This document shows, piece after piece, positions 8,269 through 17,329 of a DNA stretch of 42,493 nucleotides. Made by a program: the position numbers and the translations under genes. The stretch is from assembly GCA_018819265.1 (NCBI GenBank), contig JAHJQI010000111.1, positions 1-42,493 on the forward strand. Direction: 5' to 3'. Numbering within the stretch: position 1 is the stretch's first letter; every line of letters begins with the position of its first letter. This DNA comes from Alphaproteobacteria bacterium (GTDB taxonomy: Bacteria; Pseudomonadota; Alphaproteobacteria; Rhizobiales; Hyphomicrobiaceae). The notes under the pieces were generated by a model. The model was not told the DNA's origin, made no database searches, and was given only the letters and a program-made list of their open reading frames with translations.

Positions 8269-8343
8269 TGGTGGGCGGTACTGGGATTGAACCAGTGACC
8301 CCACGCGTGTGAAGCGTGTGCTCTACCGCTGAGCTAACCGCCC
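8269..8343 (-). tRNA. tRNA-Val (anticodon CAC)
   Basis: On the minus strand the sequence begins GGGCGGTTAGCTCAGCGGTA and ends in the T-arm GGTTCAATCCC followed by AGTACCGCCCACCA. The acceptor stem GGGCGGT/ACCGCCC pairs fully, the D-loop has AGCTCAGCGGTAGAGC, and the anticodon arm is CACGC-TTCACAC-GCGTG, giving anticodon CAC, which reads GUG (valine). CCA is encoded at 8269-8271. Length is 75 nt with CCA, with no long variable arm. A T-run (ATTTTTG on the minus strand) follows directly. The AT-richer methyltransferase gene next to it makes this tRNA a possible old integration site, but no attachment-site duplicate of the tRNA end is visible nearby. Confidence 0.97.
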
Positions 8344-8518
8344 GAACTGTTTATCGTGGGTCCAAGTTTCCTGACGCCGTGCGGAGCCCGGAAGCCAAGT
8401 CCGATGGGACACGACGCTCCGATTGTTGCTCCGGAAAACGATTCTTATGCGAGCCCCCTCCCAGGGTGTCAAGACGCGGCACGCCGCTTCCGCGCCCGCC
8501 GCTCCTGGCCCCTGCCCC

Positions 8519-8752
8519 CTAACCCGTATTCTTGATCACGAAGCGGAACACCCCGTCCGTCTCGCCTTGTTCGAGCATCGTCGCTCCGGTCGCCTTGCAG
8601 AAGGCCTCGAAATCGGGAACCGCGCCGGGGTCGGTGGCCAGCACTTCCAGCGTGCCGCCGGCGGGCACCTCCTTCATGGCCTTTTTGGCTTTCAGGATAG
8701 GTAACGGGCAGTTGAGCCCCTTGACGTCGAGGGTTTTGTCGGCAGCGGCCAT
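8519..8752 (-). CDS. tusA: TusA/SirA family sulfur carrier protein
   Basis: A 77-residue protein with the diagnostic N-terminal block LDVKGLNCPLPILKAKKAM, in which Cys15 of the CPxP motif would carry the persulfide. The second half (GGTLEVLATDPGAVPDFEAFCKATGATML) is the normal TusA beta-alpha fold. Such proteins accept sulfur from a cysteine desulfurase and pass it on for tRNA thiolation, molybdenum-cofactor maturation or sulfur oxidation; a modABC operon lies some 12 kb away, but there is no direct partner gene. It is a single-gene unit divergent from the MMPL exporter gene. Confidence 0.92.
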   Translation of the reverse strand: MAAADKTLDVKGLNCPLPILKAKKAMKEVPAGGTLEVLATDPGAVPDFEAFCKATGATMLEQGETDGVFRFVIKNTG

Positions 8753-9033
8753 AACGATCTCCGTATTCGGCGTTGATGAGCGGTATTACGGCATGCCCGG
8801 CGCGCCATCAAGCCGGCTGTGGGCCGGCTGCTGGTCGCCCGCGGAGCTTTTTGCGCCACCCGGTCAGAGAACGGCCGCACCCGCGAGACGATGGGCTGGA
8901 CAAGTCAAGGCGAACCTTGCGAAAAACACGCCGCTGAGAACAAGCGGTTTTCGGGCGCGGCGCAGGGTAGAACTGCGCCGATAGTGCGCACGGCGGCGTC
9001 GCGACGCCAAGCCGGCAGGGGAGAGGGACGGAA

Positions 9034-11424
9034 ATGCCGACGGCGAGACCGCATCAACAACGCCGTTCGTTCAGGTTCTCGTTCGGCCTCGATAAGCTCG
9101 GCCTCGTCGCGCTGGCCGCGCCTTACGTTTCCGCCGTCGTCATCCTGATCCTGTCGATGATGGCCGTTTACGGCGTATCGATCCTCAAGGTCGATGATTC
9201 GCTGTCCGAATTGTTCCGCACCGACACCGAGGAGTTCCGCCAGTACGAGCAGATCGACCGGCTGTTCCCGTCCAGCGAATACGACGTGCTGGTCGTCGTC
9301 GAGGGCGAAAACCTCTTGAGCCGTGAGGCCATCAGGCGTTTTGCCGATGCGACGATCGAACTCCAGCTTTCCGACGGCGTTGGCGGGCTGGTCTCCATGC
9401 TGTCGGCGCGCGGCAAGCCGGACGAGAACGGCTATGCCGCCCCGATCGTCCCCGACGAGATTCCCGACGACGGGCCGGCCTACGAAGCGGTCCTCGAACA
9501 GCTCCGCACGAACGACATCGTCAAGGGCAAGTTCCTCTCCGACGACGGCACGCTGGCGCTGATCGTCATCTCGCTCGACCGCCAGACGGTCGCCGAACAA
9601 AGCCTGCGCACCGTGATCGACGGCCTCAAGCAGGCGACTGAAACGTCCTTCGCGGGGTCCGACCTCAACGTCAAGTTCACCGGTGCGCCGGTGATGCAAC
9701 TCGAAATCCGCAATGCGGTGGAGCGCGACCGGCTCATCTACAACGGCCTCGGCTTCCTCGTCGGGCTCGTCGTCGCCTACCTGTTCTTTCGCCGCTTGTC
9801 GCTGACCCTGATCGCCGTCGCCGGCCCGGCCATCGCCATCCTCTGGACGCTCGGCGTCATCGGCGCCCTCGACTTCCGCCTGAACCTTTTCATCAATGTC
9901 ATCACCCCGCTGATCCTGGTGCAGGGCTTCTCCGATTCGATGCACCTCGTGCTCGCCGTGCGCCGCGCGGTGATGGCCGGCGAAGACCGCTTTGCCGCGG
10001 CCCGTGCCGCCGTCATCGATGTCGCCCCGGCCTGCCTCCTCACCGCGATGAACGCGGCAATCGCCATCCTGTCGCTTTCGCTGGCCGATTCCGCCCTGAT
10101 CCGCACCTTCGGCAAGGCTGCACTTCTGGCCGTCGCCATCTCCTACATCGCCGTCGCGGTGGTGGTGCCGACGCTCGCGGTCCTGCTGGTACGCAAGGAA
10201 GAGAAGACGATTGCGCACCCCGATGACGAAACCGGCGGCGTTGGCGTTCTGCAGCGGGTCACCGACGCGGTTGTCGGCTTCAGCGCCCGCCATCCCGTGT
10301 CGCTGAGCCTGTTTGGCATTGCCGCCGTGGTCGCGACCGGCTTGATCTATTCGACGCTCGAACCGCGCTATCGCCTAGCCGACCAGGTGCCCGACCAGGA
10401 GCAGGCCCTCGCCGGGTCCGCCCGCCTCGACAGCAAGTTGACCGGCGCCAACCCCGTTCACGTCATGATCGAGCTGCCCAAGGCCGCCGCGAAAACGGGC
10501 CAGCCGGCCGGTCTATACGACGAAGAGACGCTGAACGTGATCGCCGAAGCCCACCGCGTCCTCGAAGAGCGCGCCGGTCTTGGCAACGTCTGGTCGCTCG
10601 ACAGCCTGCGCCGATGGCTGGCCGAAGCCGGAGATACCAGCGTCGAGACGATCAAGCGCTATGTTTCGATCCTGCCGGAACACCTGGTGCGCCGCTTCAT
10701 CTCGGCCGACGAGCGCGCCGTCCTCGTGACGGCCCGCCTTCCAGATATCGACGCCAGCGAGATCCTGCCTGTCGTCGACAAGATCGACGAGGCTTTGAAC
10801 CCGGTCCGTGCCGCCCATCCCGAGTATACGGTGTCGGTGACCGGGCTTCCGGCAATCGCCGCGCGCAACTCGGCAACCCTCATCAGCGAACTGAACTGGG
10901 GACTCGTCGGCGATATGTTCGTGATCTTCATTTTCCTGGCGCTGGCCCTGCGCTCGGTTCTGGCCGGCGTCGCCAGCGTGCTTCCCTCGCTGTTCCCGAT
11001 CTTCGCGACAGGCACGCTGTTGTGGGCCTTCGGCGAGGGCATGCAGTTTGCATCCATCGTCGCCATTACGGTGGCGTTCTCGCTCGCCATCGATTCGACG
11101 ATCCACTTTCTAAATCGCTATCATCTCGAGGAAGACCGCCTTGATGGGGGCCCTGGCGGGCATCTCGAAGCCTTGCGCCAGACCGCCCATCACATCGGTC
11201 CAGCCGTCGTCATGACCACCATCATCCTGGCGCTCGGCCTTGGCGTCACAGTGCTCTCCGACCTGCCCTCGCTGCGGCTTTTCGGCCAACTGACGGCGGC
11301 GTGCCTTGTTTCCTCTCTCATCGCCCAGCTCATCATCCTTCCCGCCACCATTTCGCTGTATCGCCAGACGTTCCCGCGCTCGCACCCGGCACCCGTGCCC
11401 GACCCGCGTCAAGCTGGCCCTTGA
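9034..11424 (+). CDS. MMPL/RND-family exporter (SSD-like), 796 aa
   Basis: An inner-membrane exporter with the classical duplicated layout: a short N-terminal helix (residues about 27-50), a large periplasmic loop (DSLSELFRTDTEEFRQYEQIDRLFPSSEYDVLVVVEG), helices at about 230-385, a second helix and periplasmic loop (about 420-620), and a final helix bundle (about 625-780). The sequence LNLFINVITPLILVQGFSDSMHLV is the sterol-sensing/MMPL transmembrane region, echoed in the second half by AITVAFSLAIDSTIHFLNRY. Hydrophobic lipids such as hopanoids are plausible cargo by analogy with HpnN, but no hopanoid genes are near, so the substrate is open. The start ATG at 9034 follows a GAGGGACGG ribosome site. 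It has no membrane-fusion or outer-membrane partner in the window. Confidence 0.88.
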   Translation: MPTARPHQQRRSFRFSFGLDKLGLVALAAPYVSAVVILILSMMAVYGVSILKVDDSLSELFRTDTEEFRQYEQIDRLFPSSEYDVLVVVEGENLLSREAIRRFADATIELQLSDGVGGLVSMLSARGKPDENGYAAPIVPDEIPDDGPAYEAVLEQLRTNDIVKGKFLSDDGTLALIVISLDRQTVAEQSLRTVIDGLKQATETSFAGSDLNVKFTGAPVMQLEIRNAVERDRLIYNGLGFLVGLVVAYLFFRRLSLTLIAVAGPAIAILWTLGVIGALDFRLNLFINVITPLILVQGFSDSMHLVLAVRRAVMAGEDRFAAARAAVIDVAPACLLTAMNAAIAILSLSLADSALIRTFGKAALLAVAISYIAVAVVVPTLAVLLVRKEEKTIAHPDDETGGVGVLQRVTDAVVGFSARHPVSLSLFGIAAVVATGLIYSTLEPRYRLADQVPDQEQALAGSARLDSKLTGANPVHVMIELPKAAAKTGQPAGLYDEETLNVIAEAHRVLEERAGLGNVWSLDSLRRWLAEAGDTSVETIKRYVSILPEHLVRRFISADERAVLVTARLPDIDASEILPVVDKIDEALNPVRAAHPEYTVSVTGLPAIAARNSATLISELNWGLVGDMFVIFIFLALALRSVLAGVASVLPSLFPIFATGTLLWAFGEGMQFASIVAITVAFSLAIDSTIHFLNRYHLEEDRLDGGPGGHLEALRQTAHHIGPAVVMTTIILALGLGVTVLSDLPSLRLFGQLTAACLVSSLIAQLIILPATISLYRQTFPRSHPAPVPDPRQAGP

Positions 11425-11513
11425 CCGATGCGGTCCAATCATCGTTTTTCCCCGTAGATGCGGGGGTATCGTTCAACGACCGGCACAACGCCGGCATTTC
11501 CGGGAAGCCGTCC

Positions 11514-11918
11514 ATGCCAATGAAGATGACGTCCGCCTCACCGTTCCTGGCGCTGTTTGCCGCCGTCCTGCTCTTCGCTCCCTTCCACGCTCTGCAAGCC
11601 GCGGGCGACGCCGCTAAACCTGCCGGAAAGACGCACCAGGAATATACCGAGCAGGGCCTCCTTGATGCAGCCTACGATTTCTGCGCCACCGTTCAGAACC
11701 GCCACGGCAAATCCTGCGATTGCGAGCAGAAGCTGTTGAAGCAGCCCGACCGCTTCGGCCAGGAAGAGCGCGAAATGTCGTTCTATTACTTCACCGACAA
11801 GGACCGTTATCTGAAGGAATTCAACGCACGCATTGCCGCCGATCCGAAATGGCGGGAAGACTTTTCCCTGCGCATGTCGAACATGCAGGCGCTCATCATC
11901 GCCGCCTGCGGCGCCTGA
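11514..11918 (+). CDS. Small exported protein of unknown function
   Basis: A 134-residue protein with a clear signal peptide: MPMKMT, then the hydrophobic core FLALFAAVLLFAPFHALQA and a probable cleavage before AGDAAK. The mature part has cysteines at DFCATVQ, KSCDCEQK and the C-terminal AACGA, which could form disulfides in the periplasm, and a charged stretch QEEREMSFYYFTDKDRYLKEF. I do not recognise the family. The ATG at 11514 is preferred because the signal peptide starts there, although the frame is open further upstream into the exporter gene. It lies 89 bp after the MMPL gene and is followed by a strong terminator, so it may close that transcription unit. Confidence 0.7.
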   Translation: MPMKMTSASPFLALFAAVLLFAPFHALQAAGDAAKPAGKTHQEYTEQGLLDAAYDFCATVQNRHGKSCDCEQKLLKQPDRFGQEEREMSFYYFTDKDRYLKEFNARIAADPKWREDFSLRMSNMQALIIAACGA

Positions 11919-11973
11919 CGAAGGCGTTTTTGACAGCGGATCGAACCGCCGCCGCAATCGTGGTCTTGGATAG

Positions 11974-12006
11974 AACGCCGGGCGCCAAAAGGCGTCCGGC
12001 GTTTTG
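11974..12006 (+). terminator. Rho-independent terminator after the small exported protein
   Basis: A 13-bp stem AACGCCGGGCGCC / GGCGTCCGGCGTT with one G-T wobble, an AAAA loop, and a short T tract (GTTTTG). It begins 55 bp after the preceding stop codon. Confidence 0.75.
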
Positions 12007-12090
12007 CCATTGACAGAGCGGTGCAGAATTCATTGTGATCGCAATCCGCGTGAGTAACCGGGCAGCCTGTGAGACCTTTGACGAGGCGTA

Positions 12091-12906
12091 ATGCAGCCCT
12101 TCGGACACAGACGGCGAAACTGGAATTGGGCGCGCGTTGCGAAAAAGGCCCGCGGCGGCGCCGTGGCCATGCTGGCGTCGGTTCCGCTTCTGGTGTTTAT
12201 CTCGCTGGTCTACGCCGTCATGCTGGTCGAGAGGCTTTTCAGCAGGCGTTACCGGGATGGGCCTGCAGTTCCAAAGTTCACGAACGGCTCGACAGGGACG
12301 GGGCGGATCGGACCGGCTGGCGCATCGCGGCGCCAGCGCGGCACCCTCGTTCCCGGCTTGCCGCGCCCAGCCGGCATGAAGGCCCGTGAAACAACCACCC
12401 CGCAAGCCGAACACGATCAACGGCGCGGGCAGACTGAGGCCGCCGAAGAAGCCCGCGCTGAGGCCGACCGGGCCATCGCCTCCAATCTGGCGCTCTGCAT
12501 CAGTCCGGCCGCCGTCGTCGTTGTCGCCGAAGAGGCGGTGCTCCGGCACGAATTATATTGGCCGATGCTGGAAACGGTATTCGCCCGCCTTATCGATCTC
12601 AGCGCCACGTCGGGCGATGTGCGCACGCTGATGCGCATGTGCGGGTATGAATGGCTCTACGAGATGGACATCGCGCCGCGCCGGTTTGTCCGCCTGAAAG
12701 CGCAGGCAAGCGGCGGCGGACTGCGTTGGCGGCACTTGGCGATCCGTCTCATCTGCTTTGAATTGGATGGCGGGATGGCGCACTCTGAACTGCTGCCGCC
12801 ATTCGATATCCTGCACTCCCAGACGCGCATCTTCGTCTATTTCGACGACGAAGATCAGGTGCTCGGCTGGGAGCGGCCACTCGAGCCCCGGCGCCGCCAC
12901 CTGTGA
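12091..12906 (+). CDS. Hypothetical membrane-anchored protein
   Basis: The 271-residue product is not recognised. A basic N-terminus is followed by one hydrophobic helix (AMLASVPLLVFISLVYAVML, about 26-45), then a low-complexity basic/proline-rich linker (about 50-110), an Ala/Glu-rich coiled segment (TEAAEEARAEADRAIAS), and a more ordered C-terminal half with LYWPMLETVFARLIDL and FDILHSQTRIFVYFDDEDQVLGWERPL. The ordered tail looks like genuine protein; the linker could hide a frameshift. The ATG at 12091 has a GACGAGG site nearby; 12169 is an alternative start inside the helix. It converges on the GNAT gene with 16 bp between the stop codons. Confidence 0.55.
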   Translation: MQPFGHRRRNWNWARVAKKARGGAVAMLASVPLLVFISLVYAVMLVERLFSRRYRDGPAVPKFTNGSTGTGRIGPAGASRRQRGTLVPGLPRPAGMKARETTTPQAEHDQRRGQTEAAEEARAEADRAIASNLALCISPAAVVVVAEEAVLRHELYWPMLETVFARLIDLSATSGDVRTLMRMCGYEWLYEMDIAPRRFVRLKAQASGGGLRWRHLAIRLICFELDGGMAHSELLPPFDILHSQTRIFVYFDDEDQVLGWERPLEPRRRHL

Positions 12907-12922
12907 GATCAGTGGCCGTGCT

Positions 12923-13513
12923 TCAAAGCTTTCGCGTCCAGAACTGCAGCGGCTTCTCCGTCTCCGCGTCCTCGCCGATATCTTTCCAGGAATAGTAGGC
13001 GACGAGCCCGTCGACAGGAGCATAGCCGCGCTTCTTCCAGAATTCGTCGAGCGGCCGGTAGTCGGCGGGTTTCAAGGGATGGTCGTCGGGCCGCACGACC
13101 CGGCAGAAGGTGGAGATTTCAAAGCCGCCAAGCCGTCGCGCATGAGCTTCACGCTCGTCGAAGAAGCGGTTGCCGACGCCCTGCCCGCGGTAATCGCCGA
13201 TGAGGACCGATTCCCCGCAATAGAACACCTTGTCGATATCGTAACCGGCTGCTTTGAACGGGGCGATGAACTCTTCGTCCGTTTCCGCCATGGGCGATGC
13301 CGTCGACGCGCCGACGATTTTGTCGCCGTCGCGGGCGACAACGCAGACGGCGCCGCGAGCGGCGATGAATTTCGCCAGATATTCGCGCTCGTAGGCTTCC
13401 GTTCCGTCGTAGAGATAGGGCCAGTCGCGAAATACCGCGATCCTGAGGCGCGCCAGATCCCCCAGCACGCCCTTCAGTGCTTCCCCGGTGACAGCTTCGA
13501 TTGCGAGGCTCAT
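12923..13513 (-). CDS. GNAT-family N-acetyltransferase
   Basis: The 196-residue product carries the GNAT acetyl-CoA loop in [29 protein letters not shown] (the R-x-x-G-x-G/A element RGQGVG), preceded by the usual beta strand [17 protein letters not shown]. The substrate is unknown. The chosen ATG at 13513 overlaps the panD stop codon (TGA within the shared TCATG on the plus strand), so the gene is translationally coupled to panD. PanZ/PanM, a GNAT protein of enteric bacteria, helps PanD self-cleavage; a similar role here is tempting given the coupling but is only inference, as this protein is larger than PanZ. Confidence 0.85.
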   Translation of the reverse strand: MSLAIEAVTGEALKGVLGDLARLRIAVFRDWPYLYDGTEAYEREYLAKFIAARGAVCVVARDGDKIVGASTASPMAETDEEFIAPFKAAGYDIDKVFYCGESVLIGDYRGQGVGNRFFDEREAHARRLGGFEISTFCRVVRPDDHPLKPADYRPLDEFWKKRGYAPVDGLVAYYSWKDIGEDAETEKPLQFWTRKL

Positions 13514-13869
13514 GTGCGCGGCTTCTCCAGGCTGTTGCCGGCCCCCACGATGACGACGGCAGGTTGCCATTTGCGCGCCCGGTCTTCATCCATTTGCGCA
13601 TAGGCGCAGATGATCAGCTTGTCGCCGACGCAGGCGAGCCGCGCCGCCGCGCCGTTGAGGCCGATGACGCCCGAACCCGACTTGCCCTCGATGACGTACG
13701 TCGCGAACCGGTTGCCATTGTCGATGTTGTAGATCTCGACGCGCTCGTTGATGAGAAAGCCGGCTGCTTCGATCAGGTCGCGGTCGATCGAGATCGAGCC
13801 CTCGTAGTGAAGGTCACACTCGGTCACAGTCGCCCGGTGCAGCTTGCATTTGAGTAGGGTGACCAGCAT
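13510..13869 (-). CDS. panD: Aspartate 1-decarboxylase precursor
   Basis: A 119-residue pyruvoyl enzyme that makes beta-alanine for pantothenate and coenzyme A. The first 30 residues are textbook: [16 protein letters not shown], then HYEGSIS with the self-cleavage pair at Gly24-Ser25, exactly the E. coli numbering. Further marks are [23 protein letters not shown] and GLNGAAARL (the conserved NGAAAR). The ATG at 13869 fixes this numbering; the frame is open further upstream but without family sequence. The downstream GNAT gene overlaps its stop. Confidence 0.97.
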   Translation of the reverse strand: MLVTLLKCKLHRATVTECDLHYEGSISIDRDLIEAAGFLINERVEIYNIDNGNRFATYVIEGKSGSGVIGLNGAAARLACVGDKLIICAYAQMDEDRARKWQPAVVIVGAGNSLEKPRT

Positions 13870-13942
13870 TGCGCCAAAGCCTCCTTCAGATCGCTGACCG
13901 GTGCCGCAGGCACGACCGGTTTTTCGCTTCGGCGGACGATTG

Positions 13943-14377
13943 TCAACCCGCGACCTGGGCGATCCAGTCAGTGAGGTTGTAGTACGTCGTGACGCGGGCG
14001 ATTTTACCGTCCTTGATGGCAAGGAACGCGCCGGCCGGCAGCTTGTAGGTCTGCCCCTTGGCTTCAGGCAGTCCCGGCTCGGCATTGAGATAAGTGCCGA
14101 TGACGTTGAACTCGGCCGCCGCTCTGCTGGCGTCCTTGTTGACCATGACGGTGACGCCCTCGAGCTGCTCCTTGTAGTGATGTGCCATCCGCGCCATGAA
14201 CGCCTCGAACTTGTCCTTGCCCTGGCGGCGCTCTCCCTGGTTGACGTCGTGGATGACATCGTCGGTCACGCAGGCGAGCATGCCGGCATCATCACCCTTG
14301 TTGAAGGCTTCGTAGTAGTTGCGGATCAGGGCGGCTGTGGCCTGGCGGGCCATGGATTCGGGGCTGGTTTCGCTCAT
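13943..14377 (-). CDS. SnoaL/NTF2-like protein, ketosteroid-isomerase related
   Basis: A 144-residue cone-shaped NTF2-fold protein. The N-terminal helix pair [33 protein letters not shown] is typical, followed by the strands FNVIGTYL and [25 protein letters not shown]. Proteins of this group are annotated as steroid delta-isomerase-related; no specific reaction can be assigned. The ATG at 14377 was chosen because family homology begins there ([14 protein letters not shown]), although the frame extends to 14536. It lies 73 bp upstream of panD on the same strand and is divergent from trhO. Confidence 0.82.
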   Translation of the reverse strand: MSETSPESMARQATAALIRNYYEAFNKGDDAGMLACVTDDVIHDVNQGERRQGKDKFEAFMARMAHHYKEQLEGVTVMVNKDASRAAAEFNVIGTYLNAEPGLPEAKGQTYKLPAGAFLAIKDGKIARVTTYYNLTDWIAQVAG

Positions 14378-14501
14378 TGCGGCGGGTCTCCGTCGGGGTG
14401 TAAGGCGCTGACCGGGCAGCGGAGCGCCTTGATAGCAAGGTGGAGCGCCATGGCCAAGCGCCCACTTGCCGCTGCCGCTCAAGCTGGCTAATTGGATGGC
14501 T

Positions 14502-15467
14502 ATGACAATCCACGACGACACAATCAACGACGACACAATCCACGACGACGCAACCTCGCCGCCGGTCGTGGTGGCCGCGCTCTACCGCTTCACCCGCTGG
14601 CCGGACTTTGCAGCTTATCGTGACCCGTTAGAGGCCGCCTGCGAGCGGCACGGCGTGATGGGGACGTTGCTGCTCGCCTGCGAGGGGATCAACGGCACCA
14701 TTGCCGGCAGCCGCTCCGGCATCGACGCAGTGATGACGCAAATCAGGCAACTGCCGGGCTGCGCCGAACTCGACTGGAAGGAGTCGTTTTCTGCCGCCAT
14801 GCCGTTCAAGCGGATGAAGGTCCGCCTCAAGCGCGAGATCGTCTCGATGGGCGTCGAGGGCATCGACCCGGCGCGCATCGTTGGCACCTACGTCGCGCCG
14901 CAGGATTGGAACGCACTGATATCGAAGCCCGACGTCGTCGTCATCGACACGCGCAACGATTACGAGGTCGCGATCGGCACGTTCGAAGGCGCGGTCAATC
15001 CGCAGACTGAAACCTTCCGCGAATTTCCCGTCTGGGCCAGGCAAGCGCTGGCGGGAGAAAGCCGCCCCAGGCTCGCCATGTTCTGCACCGGCGGCATCCG
15101 CTGCGAAAAGGCCACCGCGCTGATGAAGCAGATGGGCTTCGAGGAGGTCTATCACCTCGCGGGCGGCATCCTGAAATACCTCGAGGAGGTGCCCGCCGAA
15201 GATAGCCTTTGGAATGGCGAATGCTTCGTCTTCGACGAACGCGTCTCCGTCGGTCACGGCCTCGAACCCGGTCCCTACCAGTTGTGCTCGATCTGCCGCG
15301 GGCCGTTCCTGTCCGGCGAAGCGACCGGCGGATATGCGAGCCGCCCGTGCCCCGATTGCGAAGCCGAAGCCGACGCCGAAAAGAAAGCCGCCGCCGCCGA
15401 GCGTCATCGCCAGATCGCACTCGCCAGACAGCGCGGCGAGAACCACTTCGGCCGCAAGAAGGCATAA
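14502..15467 (+). CDS. trhO: tRNA uridine(34) hydroxylase, rhodanese-like
   Basis: A YceA/TrhO protein, which uses oxygen to hydroxylate U34 of certain tRNAs on the way to (m)cmo5U. It has the N-terminal acylphosphatase-like half ([34 protein letters not shown]) and a rhodanese domain with the active loop [11 protein letters not shown], catalytic Cys195. The C-terminal zinc-like cysteines CSICRGPF and CPDCEAE are typical. The start is uncertain: ATG 14502 has GGA six bases upstream, and ATG 14496 and TTG 14466 are also in frame. The first 16 residues are a repeat ([14 protein letters not shown]) encoded by three 15-bp direct copies at 14505-14549, a recent-looking expansion. Confidence 0.92.
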   Translation: MTIHDDTINDDTIHDDATSPPVVVAALYRFTRWPDFAAYRDPLEAACERHGVMGTLLLACEGINGTIAGSRSGIDAVMTQIRQLPGCAELDWKESFSAAMPFKRMKVRLKREIVSMGVEGIDPARIVGTYVAPQDWNALISKPDVVVIDTRNDYEVAIGTFEGAVNPQTETFREFPVWARQALAGESRPRLAMFCTGGIRCEKATALMKQMGFEEVYHLAGGILKYLEEVPAEDSLWNGECFVFDERVSVGHGLEPGPYQLCSICRGPFLSGEATGGYASRPCPDCEAEADAEKKAAAAERHRQIALARQRGENHFGRKKA

Positions 15468-15585
15468 CAAACAACATTGATGATCGGCCAGATCAAAATC
15501 ACGATGCCTTGAGGCGGGCTGGACATTTCGCGATGGACAGCCGACCTGGGGACAAGATGCCAGAAAAATCAGGACACCACGAACG

Positions 15586-16281
15586 ATGATCGAACTCTAC
15601 TACTGGCCGACGCCCAACGGCCACAAGATCACGATGTTCCTCGAAGAGGCCGGCCTGACTTACGAGATCAGGCCGGTCGACATTTCGGCTGGCGACCAGT
15701 TAAAGCCGGAATTCGTGAAATTCTCGCCGAACAACCGCATGCCGGCCATCATCGACCGCGCCCCCGCCGATGGCGGTGAGCCGATCAGAGTGTTCGAGTC
15801 GGGTGCAATCCTCGTCTACCTCGCCGAGAAGTCCGGCGCGTTCCTGCCGACCGAGACGCGAGCCAGGAAGACGGTCATGGAATGGCTGTTCTGGCAGGTC
15901 GGCGGGCTTGGTCCGATGGCCGGCCAGAACCACCACTTCGTTCAATACGCGCCCGAGAAGATCCCCTACGCCATGGACCGCTATGTCAACGAGACGAACC
16001 GCCTCTATGGTGTCCTCGACCGACGCCTTGCAGGGCGCGACTGGCTGGCAGACGACTATTCCATCGCCGACATGGCTGCCTACCCCTGGGTGGTCCTGTG
16101 GAAGGGGCAGCTTCAGAACCTCGACGATTTTCCCAACATCCGCCGCTGGCACACGGCAATCCGCAACCGTCCTGCCGTGATCCGCGCCTACGAGAAGGGC
16201 AAGCCCTGGTCGAGCCGTGCGGCCGTAACCGAGGAAGGCAAGAAGCTCTTGTTCGGCCAGACCGCGAAAGTGCTGGGCTGA
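15586..16281 (+). CDS. Glutathione S-transferase, Nu-class (YfcG/YghU-like)
   Basis: The 231-residue protein starts MIELYYWPTPNGHKITMFLEEAGL; the TPNGHK motif is the hallmark of the Nu-class/YfcG enzymes, which show disulfide-bond oxidoreductase activity with glutathione. NNRMPAIID (cis-Pro of the thioredoxin fold) and FESGAILVYLAEK (glutathione gamma-Glu binding) follow, then the all-helical domain with WLADDYSIADMAAYPWV. It is cytosolic, with no fused domain. Its natural substrate cannot be told from sequence. It lies 118 bp after trhO and may be co-transcribed. Confidence 0.92.
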   Translation: MIELYYWPTPNGHKITMFLEEAGLTYEIRPVDISAGDQLKPEFVKFSPNNRMPAIIDRAPADGGEPIRVFESGAILVYLAEKSGAFLPTETRARKTVMEWLFWQVGGLGPMAGQNHHFVQYAPEKIPYAMDRYVNETNRLYGVLDRRLAGRDWLADDYSIADMAAYPWVVLWKGQLQNLDDFPNIRRWHTAIRNRPAVIRAYEKGKPWSSRAAVTEEGKKLLFGQTAKVLG

Positions 16282-16418
16282 GCATGTTCTGCAAGAGTGT
16301 AGTCGTGTATCGCGCCTGGGCTGCACCGACGGCTGGCCCGATTGCTCTTTCCACCTGCCTCAAGGCCGGTTAAATCGGAGCGCTAAACGATGGGCCTGCG
16401 TCGTCCGAGGGGGGAGCC

Positions 16419-17192
16419 ATGGCTGGAGAATTCCGCACACCGCCCTGGCTGTCCGCCGGTGGCTCAATCAACGAGTACCACCCTGGCCTACTCATGCGCG
16501 GCTGGCTCTTCATCGAATTGCTGCTGTTGTTCGTCGGACTGCCGCTCGCCCTGAAGCACGCCGTCCAAATCGAGCGCATGCCACTGTTCATGGTGCTGCA
16601 GCCGGTGTTGCTCGCGTTCGTCGTTTTCCTTCTATGGGACCGCTGGTTCCTCTTGCGCCGGGAACTCGTCAAGGGCTTCCGCTTCATGGACCTGTTGTCG
16701 ATCCTGGCGATATTCGCGGTCGGCGGCGGTATGGTCGCGGCATACATGGCCCAGGAAATGCCGGAGCGCTTCCTTGCCTTTCCCCGCCAGCGCTACGAAA
16801 CCTACGAGCGGGTCATGATCCTTTATCCGCTGGTCTCGGTGCTGACCCAGGAACTCGTCTACCGGACCTTCTACTTTCACCGCTACGGGCCGCTGTTTGG
16901 AGCCTGGCGCTGGCCGATGATCCTGACGAACGGGATGCTGTTCGGCTTCGCCCACATCGTCTTCGACAACATGGTGGCGATCATCGGCACCGGCGTTATC
17001 GGCACGCTGCTCGCCTACCGTTACGCCACGACGCGCTCGTTCTGGGCCGTCGTCATCGAGCACACGCTGTGGGGCTGGCTCGTCTTCACCGTCGGCCTCA
17101 ACAAGTATTTCTTTACCGGCATCTCGAACATGCCGGCCTGGGACCGCATGAACGACTGGATCGAAGCCGTGCAGCGGCAGATTGGGATTTAA
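16419..17192 (+). CDS. CPBP-family (CAAX-like) intramembrane metalloprotease
   Basis: A 257-residue integral membrane protein with five or more hydrophobic helices. The ABI/CPBP motifs are visible: motif 1 as QELVYR (residues 144-149), where the common first Glu of EExxxR is Gln; motif 2 as FGFAHIV with His179; and a later VVIEHTLWGW with another His. Such proteases cleave within membranes or process bacteriocins and prenylated proteins. Loss of the first Glu is tolerated in several homologues, so activity is uncertain. The ATG at 16419 follows a good GAGGGGGG ribosome site. There is no bacteriocin locus nearby. Confidence 0.85.
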   Translation: MAGEFRTPPWLSAGGSINEYHPGLLMRGWLFIELLLLFVGLPLALKHAVQIERMPLFMVLQPVLLAFVVFLLWDRWFLLRRELVKGFRFMDLLSILAIFAVGGGMVAAYMAQEMPERFLAFPRQRYETYERVMILYPLVSVLTQELVYRTFYFHRYGPLFGAWRWPMILTNGMLFGFAHIVFDNMVAIIGTGVIGTLLAYRYATTRSFWAVVIEHTLWGWLVFTVGLNKYFFTGISNMPAWDRMNDWIEAVQRQIGI

Positions 17193-17329
17193 GGCCGCTC
17201 CGTCCGGCAATGTGCGCGCCGGTACGCAAGAGTACCAAACAACCCCGACAAATCTGCTCAGGGCCAAGCCGCCGGTTTGTTAGCTTCCGCCCCAATCCAG
17301 CCGCGTTGCACGATCCGGGGGTCCAAACC

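Noticed and set aside
8905..10293. 462-codon open frame on the minus strand
   Set aside because: It mirrors the MMPL exporter gene, is full of Asp/Glu/Arg/Gly from high-GC antisense reading, and has no domain.
16634..17329. Long upstream extension of the DUF4173 gene
   Set aside because: Lies over the CPBP gene in another frame and has no family sequence; the ATG at 17330 is the sensible start.
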